A stretch of 64,000 bases of DNA, taken from NCBI GenBank assembly GCA_034440575.1, contig JAOTOL010001341.1, positions 447,501-511,500 on the forward strand, given 5' to 3'. The stretch's first letter is position 1. The number at the start of each line of letters is the position of its first letter. Source of the DNA: Imbricaverruca yamaguchii. Taxonomy: Eukaryota > Arthropoda > Thecostraca > Neoverrucidae. The notes under the pieces are model-generated. The model was not told where the DNA came from. It saw only the letters and a list, made by a program, of their open reading frames with translations, and ran no database searches. This document shows, in pieces, positions 31,925 to 42,075 of this stretch. The translations under genes were made by a program, and so were the position numbers.

Positions 31925-32772
31925 AATATCACGACTTTTCACGCATTTACACAGACGGCTCAAAGGCGGCCCCTGGTGTCGGGTGTGCTTTCGTAAGTAG
32001 ACAAGGTGTTCGATCTTTTTGTTTACCGACGCAAACATCGATTTTTACTGCCGAACTGTATGCCATTCTGCAAGGCCTCTATTTTATACAGAAAGACCGG
32101 TCCACAAAACACGTGGTTTTCACATACTCTTTGAGCAGTCTCCTGGCACTGAACACCTTTAACCAGGATAACCGACTTCTTCGGAGGATTACCAAAGTCG
32201 TAAAATCCCTAGATGATGTCGGCAGAAATATCGTGTTCTGTTAGATTCCCAGCCATGTTGGACTCGCGGGAAACGAAGCTGCCGACATTACCGCCAAACA
32301 CGCCATTGGTAATGGCGGTGTGGTCCGTCTACGGCTCCCTCCAAGGGATCTATACCCCACAATATTATCAAATATACGGTCAGAATGGCAACGAACCTAG
32401 AATTCCAAGTGTAGCAAGCTCAGAGTTTTAAAACCGACACTAGGAAAGTGGCTGTCCTCTCACCGAACCAAACGCCGGGAAGAAGTAATACTCTGCCGAT
32501 TGAGAATAGGTCATACATTCGCAACACACAGTTACATGCTTACTGGTGACGACCGACCTCTATGTCCGCGCTGCTCTTACCCGCTTACCGTCTACCATGT
32601 TTTAGTTGGCTGTACACTACTAGATCCTCTACGACGCTATATTTTAGGACGGTTCAATACCGACTCCTCTTTACGTATACTTATAGGGAACGACTCTGAG
32701 GTCGTGGCGTCTGGGAATATTTTTGCGTTCATTCGACAAGCTCGCCTTGACGTGATATACCCTCACCCGTGA
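31925..32772 (+). pseudogene. Copy B RNase H domain and terminal CCHC motif
   Basis: RNase H motifs: IYTDGSK (about 31945), TAELYAILQGL (about 32050), FTYSLSSLLAL (about 32120), where the catalytic Asp is replaced by Tyr, and SHVGLAGNEAADITAK (about 32250). After a frame change, 32500-32772 gives LRIGHTFATHSYML and a CPRCSYPLTVYHVLVGC zinc motif, then FIRQARLDVIYPHP. This is the usual C-terminus of RNase H-bearing LINEs. Confidence 0.82.
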
Positions 32773-32891
32773 AGATAGATGGCAAGATATGATAGCAGCA
32801 CCGTATAGTGTTAAAAATTTAGTCATGGGCGCAAAGTGACCCTTGATGTCGACGCGCTCCTAAACTCCAATCCACCACCACACTGATGTAA

Positions 32892-34090
32892 ACTGCTTGC
32901 TCAGCTCCTCAAGTATCTCACCATCCTCACCCAATATAGTCCCATTTACTTCCAGTGGAGGAATTCTGCTAGGAACTTTACTCAGCTTGTAAAAACTAAA
33001 TAACTTTTTGCTGTTCCCATCACAGTTCCTAGCCAAATCCGATTACTTTGCTCGCTTTGCTGCTCTGGTTTTCTGCTTCACAGAGTCTCTACCTTTTTTA
33101 TAACTACCTTACATTTACGATTTTTGAAGCTTCCTTAAACACTCTAAATGCGGATGTGTTAGCCTTAATCGCTTTTATTAAATCTGGCGTGAGCTATACT
33201 GGCTTTCCTACACTTCTTTTGTGCCTTTGCGTTTGGGGGACATGTCTAATTTGAACTTCCTTCAAGTAAGATTTGAACTTTTCCCACATTCCACAGGCAT
33301 TTAAATTGGAAAATTTTGCTTTCCATCTGATGGCACTTGAAGCCGCTCTCATGCAGTCAAAGTCTGTTCTGTTGAATTTAGGAACCTGTACCAAATTATC
33401 CTTGATGGTTCTCACTATAAGTGCCTAGAATCTAACTATGTTTTGGCCATTTCTTCCAAGAGTTTCTCGTAAGACAAGTCTTAAACTAAGCCACGGAAAT
33501 CCGAGAAGACAAGGTCCAAGGATGAGCCCTGCCTAGCAGGTTCTGTTGCAAACTGGTGTAATAACAGGTCCTCCTGAAGTCATTTCCAGAACATTTTGTA
33601 TGATGGAGAGCTGACACCAACATTTTCGTGTCCTTTTAGATTAAAGTCACCAAGAATAAAGCATTTCTTCCGAAAGTTTCTGCTGATTTCCTCGCAAATC
33701 ACCTTATCGAGCTCCAATTGCTGAGAATGTGTAGTGTTCCTGATTGGTGCAAAGCTCTTGTCCTCAGTTTATTCCTGTTGCCTTTTCCCACAGCGACATA
33801 AAGCCAAATGCACTCCACGAACACATTTTCCCCATCTGCTACTTTTTGAGAACTGAATAAACTATTCACATATAATATTTCACCACCCACTTTCACTGCT
33901 GGACCCCTATTGCACGAACACATATTGATTCCCTGGATCTCATACTCCTGCAAGTTATCTACAAGATGCCCCTCACTGACCCATGCGTCAGTAATGCAAA
34001 CAAAATATGGTTCCTCCTCAGCAACATAACACTTGAACTCATCAAATTTGGATCGAATACTCCGAGCATTAAGCATCATACACTTAACAT
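32892..34090 (-). pseudogene. CR1 copy 3 endonuclease and linker (5' half beyond copy B)
   Basis: Continuation of CR1 copy 3 on the far side of copy B. From 34079 leftwards it reads MMLNARSIRSKFDEFKCYVAEEEPYFVCITDAWV, the start of the LINE endonuclease with its first metal-binding Asn. Next are an ILGDFN box (about 33650) and the KVPKFNRTDFDCMRAA, GMWEKFKSYLKEVQIRHV linker to about 33194. The rest, to 32892, is frameshifted. It is the only CR1 copy here that keeps the N-terminus of ORF2. Confidence 0.82.
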
Positions 34091-34445
34091 ATGTTCCATA
34101 ACCAGTTTTTTTTTCGTGTTCAGTAGCTTTTTCATCACTGGATGAGCTACCACTCTACCCCCTTGAACTACTGGTATCCATATATACTGGTACTGGCTCT
34201 ATTGCCTTGGCTGTCACTACTGGCATATCTCCTAGAAGGCAATGCCACTTTATCCCTCCCCACCCCATTGCCTAGTTTCCCTGAAGGACATGCTCATATA
34301 CTTTGCTTAACGCATGCACTCCCTTCTCGGAGAAGTGTAAGCCATCCCTCTGATAGAGGTCCCATTAGCCATAAAACGTGCATCACTCGTCAACAAATGT
34401 CAAACCTAACTCGTGGCAGAGCTTATCTACCCTGACATTGGGGGA
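34091..34445 (-). pseudogene. CR1 copy 3 ORF1 C-terminal end, esterase (SGNH)-like
   Basis: Minus-strand translation upstream of ORF2 gives LCHELGLTFVD, then DLYQRDGLHFSEKG (about 34350-34310) and VHALSKVYEHVLQGN. The DGLHFS box is the Asp-His catalytic signature at the C-terminus of SGNH/GDSL esterases (DGxHLS). Esterase domains are established in ORF1 of CR1-group LINEs. Stops follow in the region up to ORF2. The element is truncated near 34445, so the N-terminal part of ORF1 is missing. Confidence 0.65.
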
Positions 34446-35155
34446 AATTAAGTCAAGTCAGGTAAAGTCTTTATTTATGTTTGGTGATGTAGGTGAGATG
34501 TGAGTGGAGAAACACCGCAATACAATCAAAACAACTATCTAACTAACTGAATGTAGAAATATCGATCAAATTGTGATCAATGGTTATGCTGAAATGATGC
34601 TAATAAAAAATGTATTGTGCCCATGTCTTCCGGGCAATGTAATTCATCAGCAAACGCAAATGAGCAAAATCAGTTTAGTTGCGATGCAGAAATTTCGCGT
34701 CTCCTTTGTAGTGTTTTCAGCATGTTATAACATACCATGACTGGTATTGAAGCCATCAAATACGAACCAGAAGAAAATATAAGTGCATGGTTGGTATGTA
34801 TGAGCGGTACATCTTGGTCCAAGAAGTGTGAGGCGGTATAATTGAACGTTCCATCGAAAAGCAAGACATAGTGCCGTCCTAGTGAGTATAATGTCCTGGA
34901 TGTCAAAATTTACAGAAATACAATTGTATGTTTTAACGGTGCTCAGGACAGCCGTAGCAGTATATTAACTGTGTATGTATTATGTATGTCCTATGTATTA
35001 ACTGTGGAAGATGCTCTTACGCTTGCGTACGTGACCCTCACTCTAAGGTGGCCTTGTTTGCAAGCACCTCTGACTGCTGTCTTTATGACTCAGGTCAGCT
35101 GTAAAATACGCATATTGACTTGGTGGATGGGGGTCTGACGTCTCCGTGTCGGCAG

Positions 35156-35304
35156 CCGGGGAGGTGCCGACGGCTAAGCTGGCCGCCCTGCAGAAGGTGC
35201 TGCAGTCGGACTTCTTCAGCGCCGTACGTGACGTGTATGAGCACGTGTACGAGACGGTGGATTTGGCCGGGTCGCCAGACGTCCGCGCCTCCGCTACAGC
35301 CAAG
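35156..35304 (+). CDS. lin-7: lin-7 exon 3
   Basis: A 149-nt exon after a GTCGGCAG acceptor, ending at GTAGCC. It encodes [40 protein letters not shown] and RASATAK, the rest of the L27 domain and the start of the linker. Its first two bases complete a Thr codon with exon 2. It ends on a codon boundary, giving SATAK-ATVAAF with exon 4, exactly as in known lin-7 proteins. Confidence 0.95.
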
Positions 35305-35846
35305 GTAGCCGGCTAGCCAGCTGCGCTCAGTCGCTCATCAGTGGCGGTCGGCCGCCGGCCACCACAGTCAGCGTTTGCACGGTGGTGCTGTCTGCAGGCA
35401 AATGCTATGGTGCTGTTGTAAGCACCATAGAGTTAGCATTAGCATATATGAATGTAGCCGTTCTCGCATTAAATGGTGTAGTGATTCTTCTTGCTACAAC
35501 TGTCCTTCATTCAAAATTGTTTGGACGGTCAGGCATAACACGTGGTTTAGTGCTCGCACACATTGCTGATATAATTCAGGGGTGTATATGGAAGATGATT
35601 TATGAGTGTGTCGGTGCATGACAAGGAAAATATAAGTGATTTCAGAGATGATAAGATCACCCCTGATTTACGACTGCGAGCGTGCCAAAACGTTCATTTC
35701 TATTGTGGGTCCAATCATTTTTGAGGGAGCGGCATGATCCCGTTAACCACGCACTGGGTGCACCGCTATTGTATCCTGTGCTGTGATGTGTTGAGACATG
35801 TGACTCAGTGATGGCATGCCGCGTGAAACCCCTGTTGTTTGTGCAG

Positions 35847-36212
35847 GCGACGGTAGCGGCGTTTGCCGCGTCCGAGGGCCACGCTCACCCTCGTGTCATC
35901 CAGCTGCCCAAGACAGATGAGGGGCTAGGCTTCAACGTGATGGGCGGCAAGGAGCAGAACTCACCCATTTACATATCACGCATCATTCCGGGCGGTGTGG
36001 CGGACCGGCACGGCGGCCTCAAGCGCGGCGATCAGTTGCTCTCCGTCAACGGAGTGTCGGTGGAGGGCGAGCATCACGAGCGCGCCGTGGAGCTGCTGAA
36101 GGCTGCGCTGCACTCGGTCAAGTTGGTGGTGCGCTATACGCCGCGCGTGCTCGAGGAGATGGAGATGCGCTTCGACAAGCAACGCTCGGCCCGCCGGCGC
36201 CAGCAGTATTGA
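35847..36212 (+). CDS. lin-7: lin-7 exon 4 (PDZ domain, C-terminus)
   Basis: Starts after a TTGTGCAG acceptor and ends at the stop codon 36210-36212. It encodes [20 protein letters not shown] followed by a PDZ domain (residues about 92-174 of the 197-residue protein). The carboxylate-binding GLGF loop is at residues 102-105, followed by [19 protein letters not shown] and [20 protein letters not shown]. The C-terminus [16 protein letters not shown] is typical of the family. Lin-7 binds C-terminal peptides of receptors and channels and forms a complex with Lin-2/CASK and Lin-10. It acts at epithelial junctions and synapses. The spliced protein is 197 aa, a normal full length, with no lesion seen. 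Confidence 0.97.
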   Translation, partial: ATVAAFAASEGHAHPRVIQLPKTDEGLGFNVMGGKEQNSPIYISRIIPGGVADRHGGLKRGDQLLSVNGVSVEGEHHERAVELLKAALHSVKLVVRYTPRVLEEMEMRFDKQRSARRRQQY

Positions 36213-37834
36213 GCGGGAGGAAGCTGGCCTGCTGCACCGTTCGCAGGTTCGGTCCCGCCACCGGGCGGCGTATGCCTCTGCTTCGCGCCACGCTGCCCCT
36301 GGATTTACTGCTGACGTGTGTCGACGTATTGGTTCCAGTCAGAGTCGGGCGCGTATAGTGGCGGTCAGTGGCTGTTCTCAACCGGATGTGCGTAGTCGCA
36401 AACTGCCTGCAGTGACCGGACGTTGGTACGTAGCTGACTCTCGGGGATGTGGTGTTACCACTAGTCGCAGCGCTTCACGGCTTTGTTGGGCACGCTGTCG
36501 ATTGTATTGATGTCGCCCTCGTGTTCGAACGTTATATATACCATGTAGCTCAGCTTGGGAACCGCCAGCTCGGTGTTCGTGAGACTACAGTTGCTGTAGA
36601 TTGTAAGGTGGCATTATATGTGTGGTTCCCGTTGATATCTCAGCGGGATACTTTGATAGTTCCCGTTTGATCGTTCAGCGCATATTGTATCCAGAATAGC
36701 GTGCCACCATCCGTGGAGCGCACTCAAGAATACCACTCTCGTGATGCTTCCACACGTCAAACCGGCGTCGAATCGCGTTACGTGCGGCATAATTCACACC
36801 AAAGGTGTTGGGCGCAAAATGTTGCTCGGGTGTCCGCTGTAAGATAGTTCTCATAGACCGTAGTATTACAAGAGGTTGCTGGTCGCGATACTGCCTGAAG
36901 AGGCAGCAGCCACCGCCGTTGGGCAGGCGTACGGCCGATGCGACGTGATGCTCGGTTGCGTTTTTATATTCGATTTGCTCACCACACAGTGTTTTGTTAG
37001 TATGATCAGAGGCGCGACGTCGCGTTCATGTGTGCTGCATAATGATCGTTCTGCATGGAGGCGACATATGTTGTTCCCGACAATGACTAGCGTCCTGCGT
37101 AGAGTGCCGTGCGTCTTGGATAGAGGCCGATACCTAGAGTGGTCGTGACCGGTATCAGTCAGTTCGATGACCTGTGACGCTTACCTGTGTTCTCCATACC
37201 ATTTATCCTGGTTCCAGGTCGGTAACCTGCGTTCTATACGTTGGGAGGCTTGATTATACGTGCGGTCACCTGTGTTCTGCATGAGTGGCGACGCTCCTGG
37301 GCGTGCGCTTTTCAATTGAGAGGGACCCGGATGCGAGTGCTTGCTGTGGCTGTTCAGCCAGAGTTCGCCGCGAGACTAGGTGTCGGTCACACGTGGTCGA
37401 AGGAATCCCATACAATAAGCAATTCAATTGGTGTTAGTTGCCATTCGTTGTGAAACCCAATACACTATATTGGCGTCAGTTCGCGTTTCTGTTTAATTAT
37501 TAGTCTGGAAAGCGAAGAATCGTTTTGAGCGCAAGAATAATCCATATTTAGGACTTGAAATTTGCGACAGCGACTTCATGACCACTAGAAAAGTAATTTG
37601 TTAGGCCTGAGTTACCACTGGCAGGCTTCACTTATCCGATTGCTCCTTTGTGAACTTTAAAATCAAGTATCCGCCATCTGACTGCTGCGAGGTCCGACAA
37701 AATGAGCTTTTTTACTGGTCAACTCTCCGGTCAACTCTTCCTCACTACCTTAGGTGTTACTTTTGTTCCGAGTGACCTGCACGGTCAGCTGTGCATGGAG
37801 AAAAAACGTAGTCCTAATTCTTGCTGGTGTAGTT
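36213..37834 (+). other. lin-7 3' flank, nothing further recognised
   Basis: This should include the lin-7 3' UTR, but I cannot place its end; there is no AATAAA close behind the stop codon. No conserved frame, exon or repeat family recognised. Confidence 0.45.
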
Positions 37835-38110
37835 TTATGAACCAGGGTCCTATTGCTAAGCAGTGTTGCGTGAAGCCTGGCGCCGCTCGGTACACGAATT
37901 CCGGTTCAACGGGAGAATTCTTTTGGAGATTAACGTGCCGTCGGTGCACCAGCACGGTGCATTCTCGTGCCTGGTAGCTCGCCCCCGGCCTTATCGGCCG
38001 CCCTGTTGCAATCTGACCTGCCAGTCGGAGGCTAAATACGAGCGACACATTAAGGGAATTACGCAGTTTCGAACCGCAGGTCGATCGTGCTCCGTGGAGC
38101 CGGTGGACAC
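37835..38110 (-). mobile_element. SINE copy 2, reverse orientation, degenerate
   Basis: The reverse complement aligns with the body of the SINE at 8714-9064. Shared segments include CGCTCG(C/T)ATTTAGCC, CGATAAGGCC...AGCTACC, CCGTTGAAC.GGA.TTC and TTCACGCAAC..., TGCTTAGCAATAG.ACCCTG. A B-box-like GGTTCGAAACTG is present near 38065-38085 on the minus strand. The A box is not recognisable. The two copies are old and divergent. Confidence 0.65.
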
Positions 38111-38756
38111 TGTCAGCATTGCCTGCTGCGGCGATTTGACTAGACAGCATGGATATTTCCTGATTATGTTTCATTGCGTCTGGCTATAGCTACAAACGAG
38201 CATAGCAACCCGCGCTTACAGAAGCCGGCTGCGAGTTGATCGGCATCGATTTACATCCGGGACACTACGATCGCTCAGTCCATTCAACCGCAATTAGTGC
38301 AGTTTTGCTATTTCCAAAGAGTTTCGATCAATGCGTGGGATTGATGGTCGCATAGAAAGAAACTAGGATCGGGAACAAAAGAGTAGACAGCCTCTATCCC
38401 AGAGATACAGCATGCGGAACATATTGAAGACATATTGAACACATTGAAAACAGCTGTCGGCGTCACTCATCTGCTCTAGTGAAAGCACAAACATTTCACC
38501 CGTGTATTCGTTCCAGTAAATTGAAAAATAAATAGTGATAGATTTCAATGTTAGCTAAGATGCAACATGATACCCGAATAAAGTATGTTGAGTTATTCAC
38601 AAAATGAGTCATTGTTCAGCTCGAGGTTGTCTGCCAGACTGGATGACCGGATTATCTTGCCCAACAACGGGGACCATCATCAACAATTCTACCAAGGTCA
38701 CAGCGGCCACTGCTTCAAGCGATTTCATGGGTCCGATAATGATCACAGACACCAAC
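38111..38756. other. Region between SINE copy 2 and the MFS gene
   Basis: It should include the 3' UTR of the minus-strand MFS gene. No recognisable exon or repeat. Confidence 0.4.
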
Positions 38757-40613
38757 CTAGCAATGAGCGCCGTTGTCGGCGACGCTGGCGCCATCTCTAG
38801 CAGTCTCGGCACGCACCTGACGGATGCTGTTGAGCGCGCTGATGGTTCGCACACGGCGCGGCGCGGCGCACACGCGAGGCGTCACCGTGTCCACCACGGC
38901 CGCCTCCTGCATTCGTGCCCGGAAGTGGCCGCGCAGCTCTGTGGTGGTGAAGGCGAGCAGGCTGAGCAGCAAGGTGGCCAGCGGCGCGAGGAACAGCGGC
39001 AGCTGGTGATGCAGCATGCTGGCACCCCACAGCGGGCCCAGCATCAGACCGGCGCACATGGACAGCCGCAAGCCGGCCGCACCCACACCCTGCGCGCCGC
39101 GCGACAGCAGCTTCGACAGGAATGACGTGACTACAGAGTTGACGAGCGGGTAGCCGAAGAACTGCACGGCGCTGGCGGCCAGCAGCAGCCAGAACCAGCG
39201 CCGGTGCGGCGGCCGGCCGTCAGCCTGCGAGCGCAGCTGTGCCAACACGACGGCCAGCATCAGGTGCGCGGCGGCCATGATGAGCAGGCCGGCCGTGATG
39301 AGACGCTGGTCGTGCAGGCATGGCAGCACCGGCGTGGCGAAGATGCAGCCGAGCACGATGCATTGCACCACGCCACCAACAATGAAGATGTTACCGGTGG
39401 CGTTGATGCCCAGCAGTAGGTCGCGTTCGACGAGTGTCGGCATTGCCGCCTCCAGAGACGTCTGCGACAAGTACGCCACTAGGTTGCAAGCGAGCAGCGC
39501 CGCCATCGGCCAGCACAGGACCTCTCGCCACTCATTCACTACAGATACCGAGCCAGAGACGGAGACGCGGCGCGGGCCGGCGGTGCCGGCCGTGAGCGGC
39601 GCGGCACAGCGCGGGCAGACGGGTGGTGACGACAGCGAGTACACCCAGCTGGAGGGCATCACCATTCGGACCTCGTGCGGGCTGCGGCCGCGGCCAGACG
39701 GCAGGCCGACGTCTGGCCAGTCAGGCGTGGCCGGGCTGCTGCCGGGTGTGCGCCAGCCGGTCAGACTCTGGTACGGCGGCCACGAGCTCAGCGTCGGCTG
39801 GTTGGGCTGTGGCAGAGACAGCAGCAGCGGAGTCGGCGCAGCCCGCTCGGCCGACACAGCCTGTGTCCTCTCAGTGCGCTCCGGCTCCGCCCACGGCTGA
39901 CAGCCGGTCGACTCGTCCGCAGACAGCGCCGGCTCGGCGCAGCCAGACTCGCGCTCGTCCTCGTCCACAGTCAAGTTGGAGTAGGCCACCGTGAGCAGCA
40001 GCAGGTAGGCCAGGTAGCAGAGCGTCAGCAGCAGGCCGGGCGCGTTCAGGGTGGTCACGCTGTGCTTGAACACGTCTGGCATGTCAGTCAGGTAGGCGCC
40101 CACAGCCGGCCCGAACACTATGCCCAGCTGGCGTGCGAACGTGATGACGCTGATGACGCTGGTGCGGTGGCGCAGCGACGTCGTGCGAGACAACTCAGCC
40201 AGCATGGCTGTGTTGGCGCCAGATCCGACGCCCGACAGAGCGCGCGACGCCACCAACTGGCCCGGCGAAACGGCGAAGAAGTAGAGCGCGTTGCCAACGA
40301 TCTGCGGCACTGCAGCCATCACGAGCAGCGGCCGCGTCTCGACCATCGTGTCGGCCCACAGGCCGCCCACGTAGCCGCCCACGATGTTGGCCAGCCCGTA
40401 GCTGACGATCAGCAAGCCAAAGTAGAAGGTCTCTCGGCTGCCTCCACCCACCGCCACGATGTAGTCCATCGCCGTCGGGAAGATGATGCCATACTCGAAA
40501 CCACCCAGCAGGAAGTTGCAACAGATGACCACGTAGGATAGGTAGCGCTTGCAGCGACGCCGCCGCTCGGCATCCAAAAATGCGCAGCACTTCTGCGCCG
40601 CACGAAGACACAT
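38757..40613 (-). CDS. Major facilitator superfamily transporter, MFSD8-like, single exon
   Basis: A 618-residue intact frame in a GC-rich block. It has the 12-helix MFS layout. The first half starts at YLSYVVICCNFLLGGFEYGI (about residue 24) and includes SYGLANIVGGYVGGLWADTM (the helix 2-3 region), a VASRALSGVGSGANTAMLAE motif, FARQLGIVFGPAVGAYL, and helix 6 at LLLTLCYLAYLLLLTVAY. A long Pro/Ser-rich hydrophilic loop (about residues 218-350) follows, and then six more helices. The pattern 'SR.L.GvG.....RT......A..LG...GP' resembles the lysosomal MFSD8/CLN7 group, but SLC18B1-like or other MFS families are possible. The substrate is unknown. The lack of introns and the long central loop are notable; upstream extension beyond Met 40613 cannot be excluded. 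Confidence 0.85.
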   Translation of the reverse strand: MCLRAAQKCCAFLDAERRRRCKRYLSYVVICCNFLLGGFEYGIIFPTAMDYIVAVGGGSRETFYFGLLIVSYGLANIVGGYVGGLWADTMVETRPLLVMAAVPQIVGNALYFFAVSPGQLVASRALSGVGSGANTAMLAELSRTTSLRHRTSVISVITFARQLGIVFGPAVGAYLTDMPDVFKHSVTTLNAPGLLLTLCYLAYLLLLTVAYSNLTVDEDERESGCAEPALSADESTGCQPWAEPERTERTQAVSAERAAPTPLLLSLPQPNQPTLSSWPPYQSLTGWRTPGSSPATPDWPDVGLPSGRGRSPHEVRMVMPSSWVYSLSSPPVCPRCAAPLTAGTAGPRRVSVSGSVSVVNEWREVLCWPMAALLACNLVAYLSQTSLEAAMPTLVERDLLLGINATGNIFIVGGVVQCIVLGCIFATPVLPCLHDQRLITAGLLIMAAAHLMLAVVLAQLRSQADGRPPHRRWFWLLLAASAVQFFGYPLVNSVVTSFLSKLLSRGAQGVGAAGLRLSMCAGLMLGPLWGASMLHHQLPLFLAPLATLLLSLLAFTTTELRGHFRARMQEAAVVDTVTPRVCAAPRRVRTISALNSIRQVRAETARDGASVADNGAHC

Positions 40614-41662
40614 ATCTGCCGCGTGCCGGCGCTCGGATGCCTTGTTGCAGGGTCACCAAGGGCGAGGTCTGTCCGCCCTGGTGTGCTGCAAGTCCTGTAT
40701 GTCGAGTGGGAATTTCACTAGCACTGCGCCGAGGGCACCCCAGGCTTGCTCACACCACTCCGGTAGGAAGTGCTTCACCCAAGCTGTCTGATGCGAGACG
40801 AAGCCCGCCCACCCGCTCCGTGCCGGGTGGCAGTCGTCCACACCGCCACCTCTCGCGGGGCAACGACCGCACCTCCCCTCCCGCACAGCACAGCCGACCA
40901 GAACAGTCTGGCCAGGCCAACGCCGACTCAGCTGTCACTCAATCGCCCGCGGCTGTCTGAGGTCACGTGACCTGAGCAACTAGAGGTCAACCGTGCGCAT
41001 GACGATGCACGAATATCAAAGAAATGTACTTGGATATTTGTGACCCAATAAGTAAAATACATAAAATAGTCTTGCATAATGAAAATACATCCGTGAATCG
41101 TTTTGGAACCACCAATTAGCTCGCGGACACTTCAAACTCACCTGTTGTAATGTAAAGTCTTAACTAATTTATCTGGGTTGTTACTTGCTTGGCAACGTTG
41201 TTTGGTAACATCCGTCACTCGCGGCCACCAAGAGTACTAAAATCGACCCAGAGGCGCGGAGATCTCAGGAACTAATCGAGTGATCTCAAGATTCCATGGA
41301 CGTGGATCAGTTTGGTCCACTCACACCAGTGCTTCCTGACTCCTGCCACGTTACTTGAGAGCTCATAGATGACCTCACAAAGCTTGCAACACTCTACAAA
41401 GATCTCACCAAATTAGAACTGCCCTAAATCGTGTTATACTTATCTTATAAGCTTGAAATATATACGCCACATCAACCGTCCAATGATATAAAATTTATAA
41501 ATGGTGCCATTTCATGTCCAGGAATCAAATGAGCGATTCAGTGAACAAGGAGGGCTTGACTAGACCGCGCTCATTAATCATGCACTTCACGACATCTTCA
41601 GGATGTTGACAGAGTTGTGGGTTACCTAGGGTGCATAATGTTGCTTAATATTGTTTGTTGCA

Positions 41663-41666
<4 letters not shown>
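40614..41666. other. Upstream region of the MFS gene, nothing recognised
   Basis: The proximal 350 bp is GC-rich and may be the promoter and 5' UTR. Beyond about 40980 it turns AT-rich. No repeat family or exon recognised. Confidence 0.4.
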
Positions 41667-41738
<72 letters not shown>

Positions 41739-42033
41739 CAGAGACAGAGACAGAGACAGAGACAGAGACAGAGACAGAGACAGAGACAGAGACAGAGACA
41801 GAGACAGAGACAGAGACAGAGACAGAGACAGAGACAGAGACAGAGACAGAGACAGAGACAGAGACGGAGACGGAGACGGAGACAGAGACAGAGACAGAGA
41901 CAGAGACAGAGACAGAGACAGAGACAGAGACAGAGACAGAGACAGAGACAGAGACAGAGACAGAGACAGAGACAGAGACAGAGACAGAGACAGAGACAGA
42001 GACAGAGACAGAGACAGAGACAGAGACAGAGAC

Positions 42034-42073
<40 letters not shown>
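41667..42073. repeat. (GA)n-(GACAGA)n-(GA)n compound microsatellite, ~400 bp
   Basis: GA dinucleotides at 41667-41720, then more than 50 GACAGA hexamers to about 42042, then GA to 42073. A short GACGGA variant block sits at about 41862-41881. Six long frames across it are artefacts of the repeat. Confidence 0.98.

Positions 42074-42075
<2 letters not shown>

Larger units (their letters stand above)
26892..32879 (+). mobile_element. RNase H-bearing LINE, copy B, complete insertion with 12-bp TSD
   Basis: A 5988-bp element inserted into CR1 copy 3, flanked by the exact 12-bp duplication ACACTGATGTAA (26880-26891, 32880-32891). It starts with C8 and the same GC-rich leader as copy A. It encodes in order a Gag-like ORF1 with CCHC knuckles, a Pro-rich tail, an APE-type endonuclease, an RT, an RNase H and a C-terminal CCHC motif. 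It ends GCGCTCCTAAACTCCAATCC. Start and end suggest a full-length insertion. Domain order fits I-group-like LINEs; I cannot fix the clade without a tree. Confidence 0.9.

Noticed and set aside
37702..38189. Plus- and minus-strand frames of 91-129 residues near 37.7-38.2 kb
   Set aside because: They coincide with the inverted SINE copy 2 and are not conserved in frame with the copy at 8714-9064.
39204..40541. Several long plus-strand frames opposite the MFS gene
   Set aside because: They are GC-rich antisense shadows of the minus-strand coding frame, with no domain or sensible composition.
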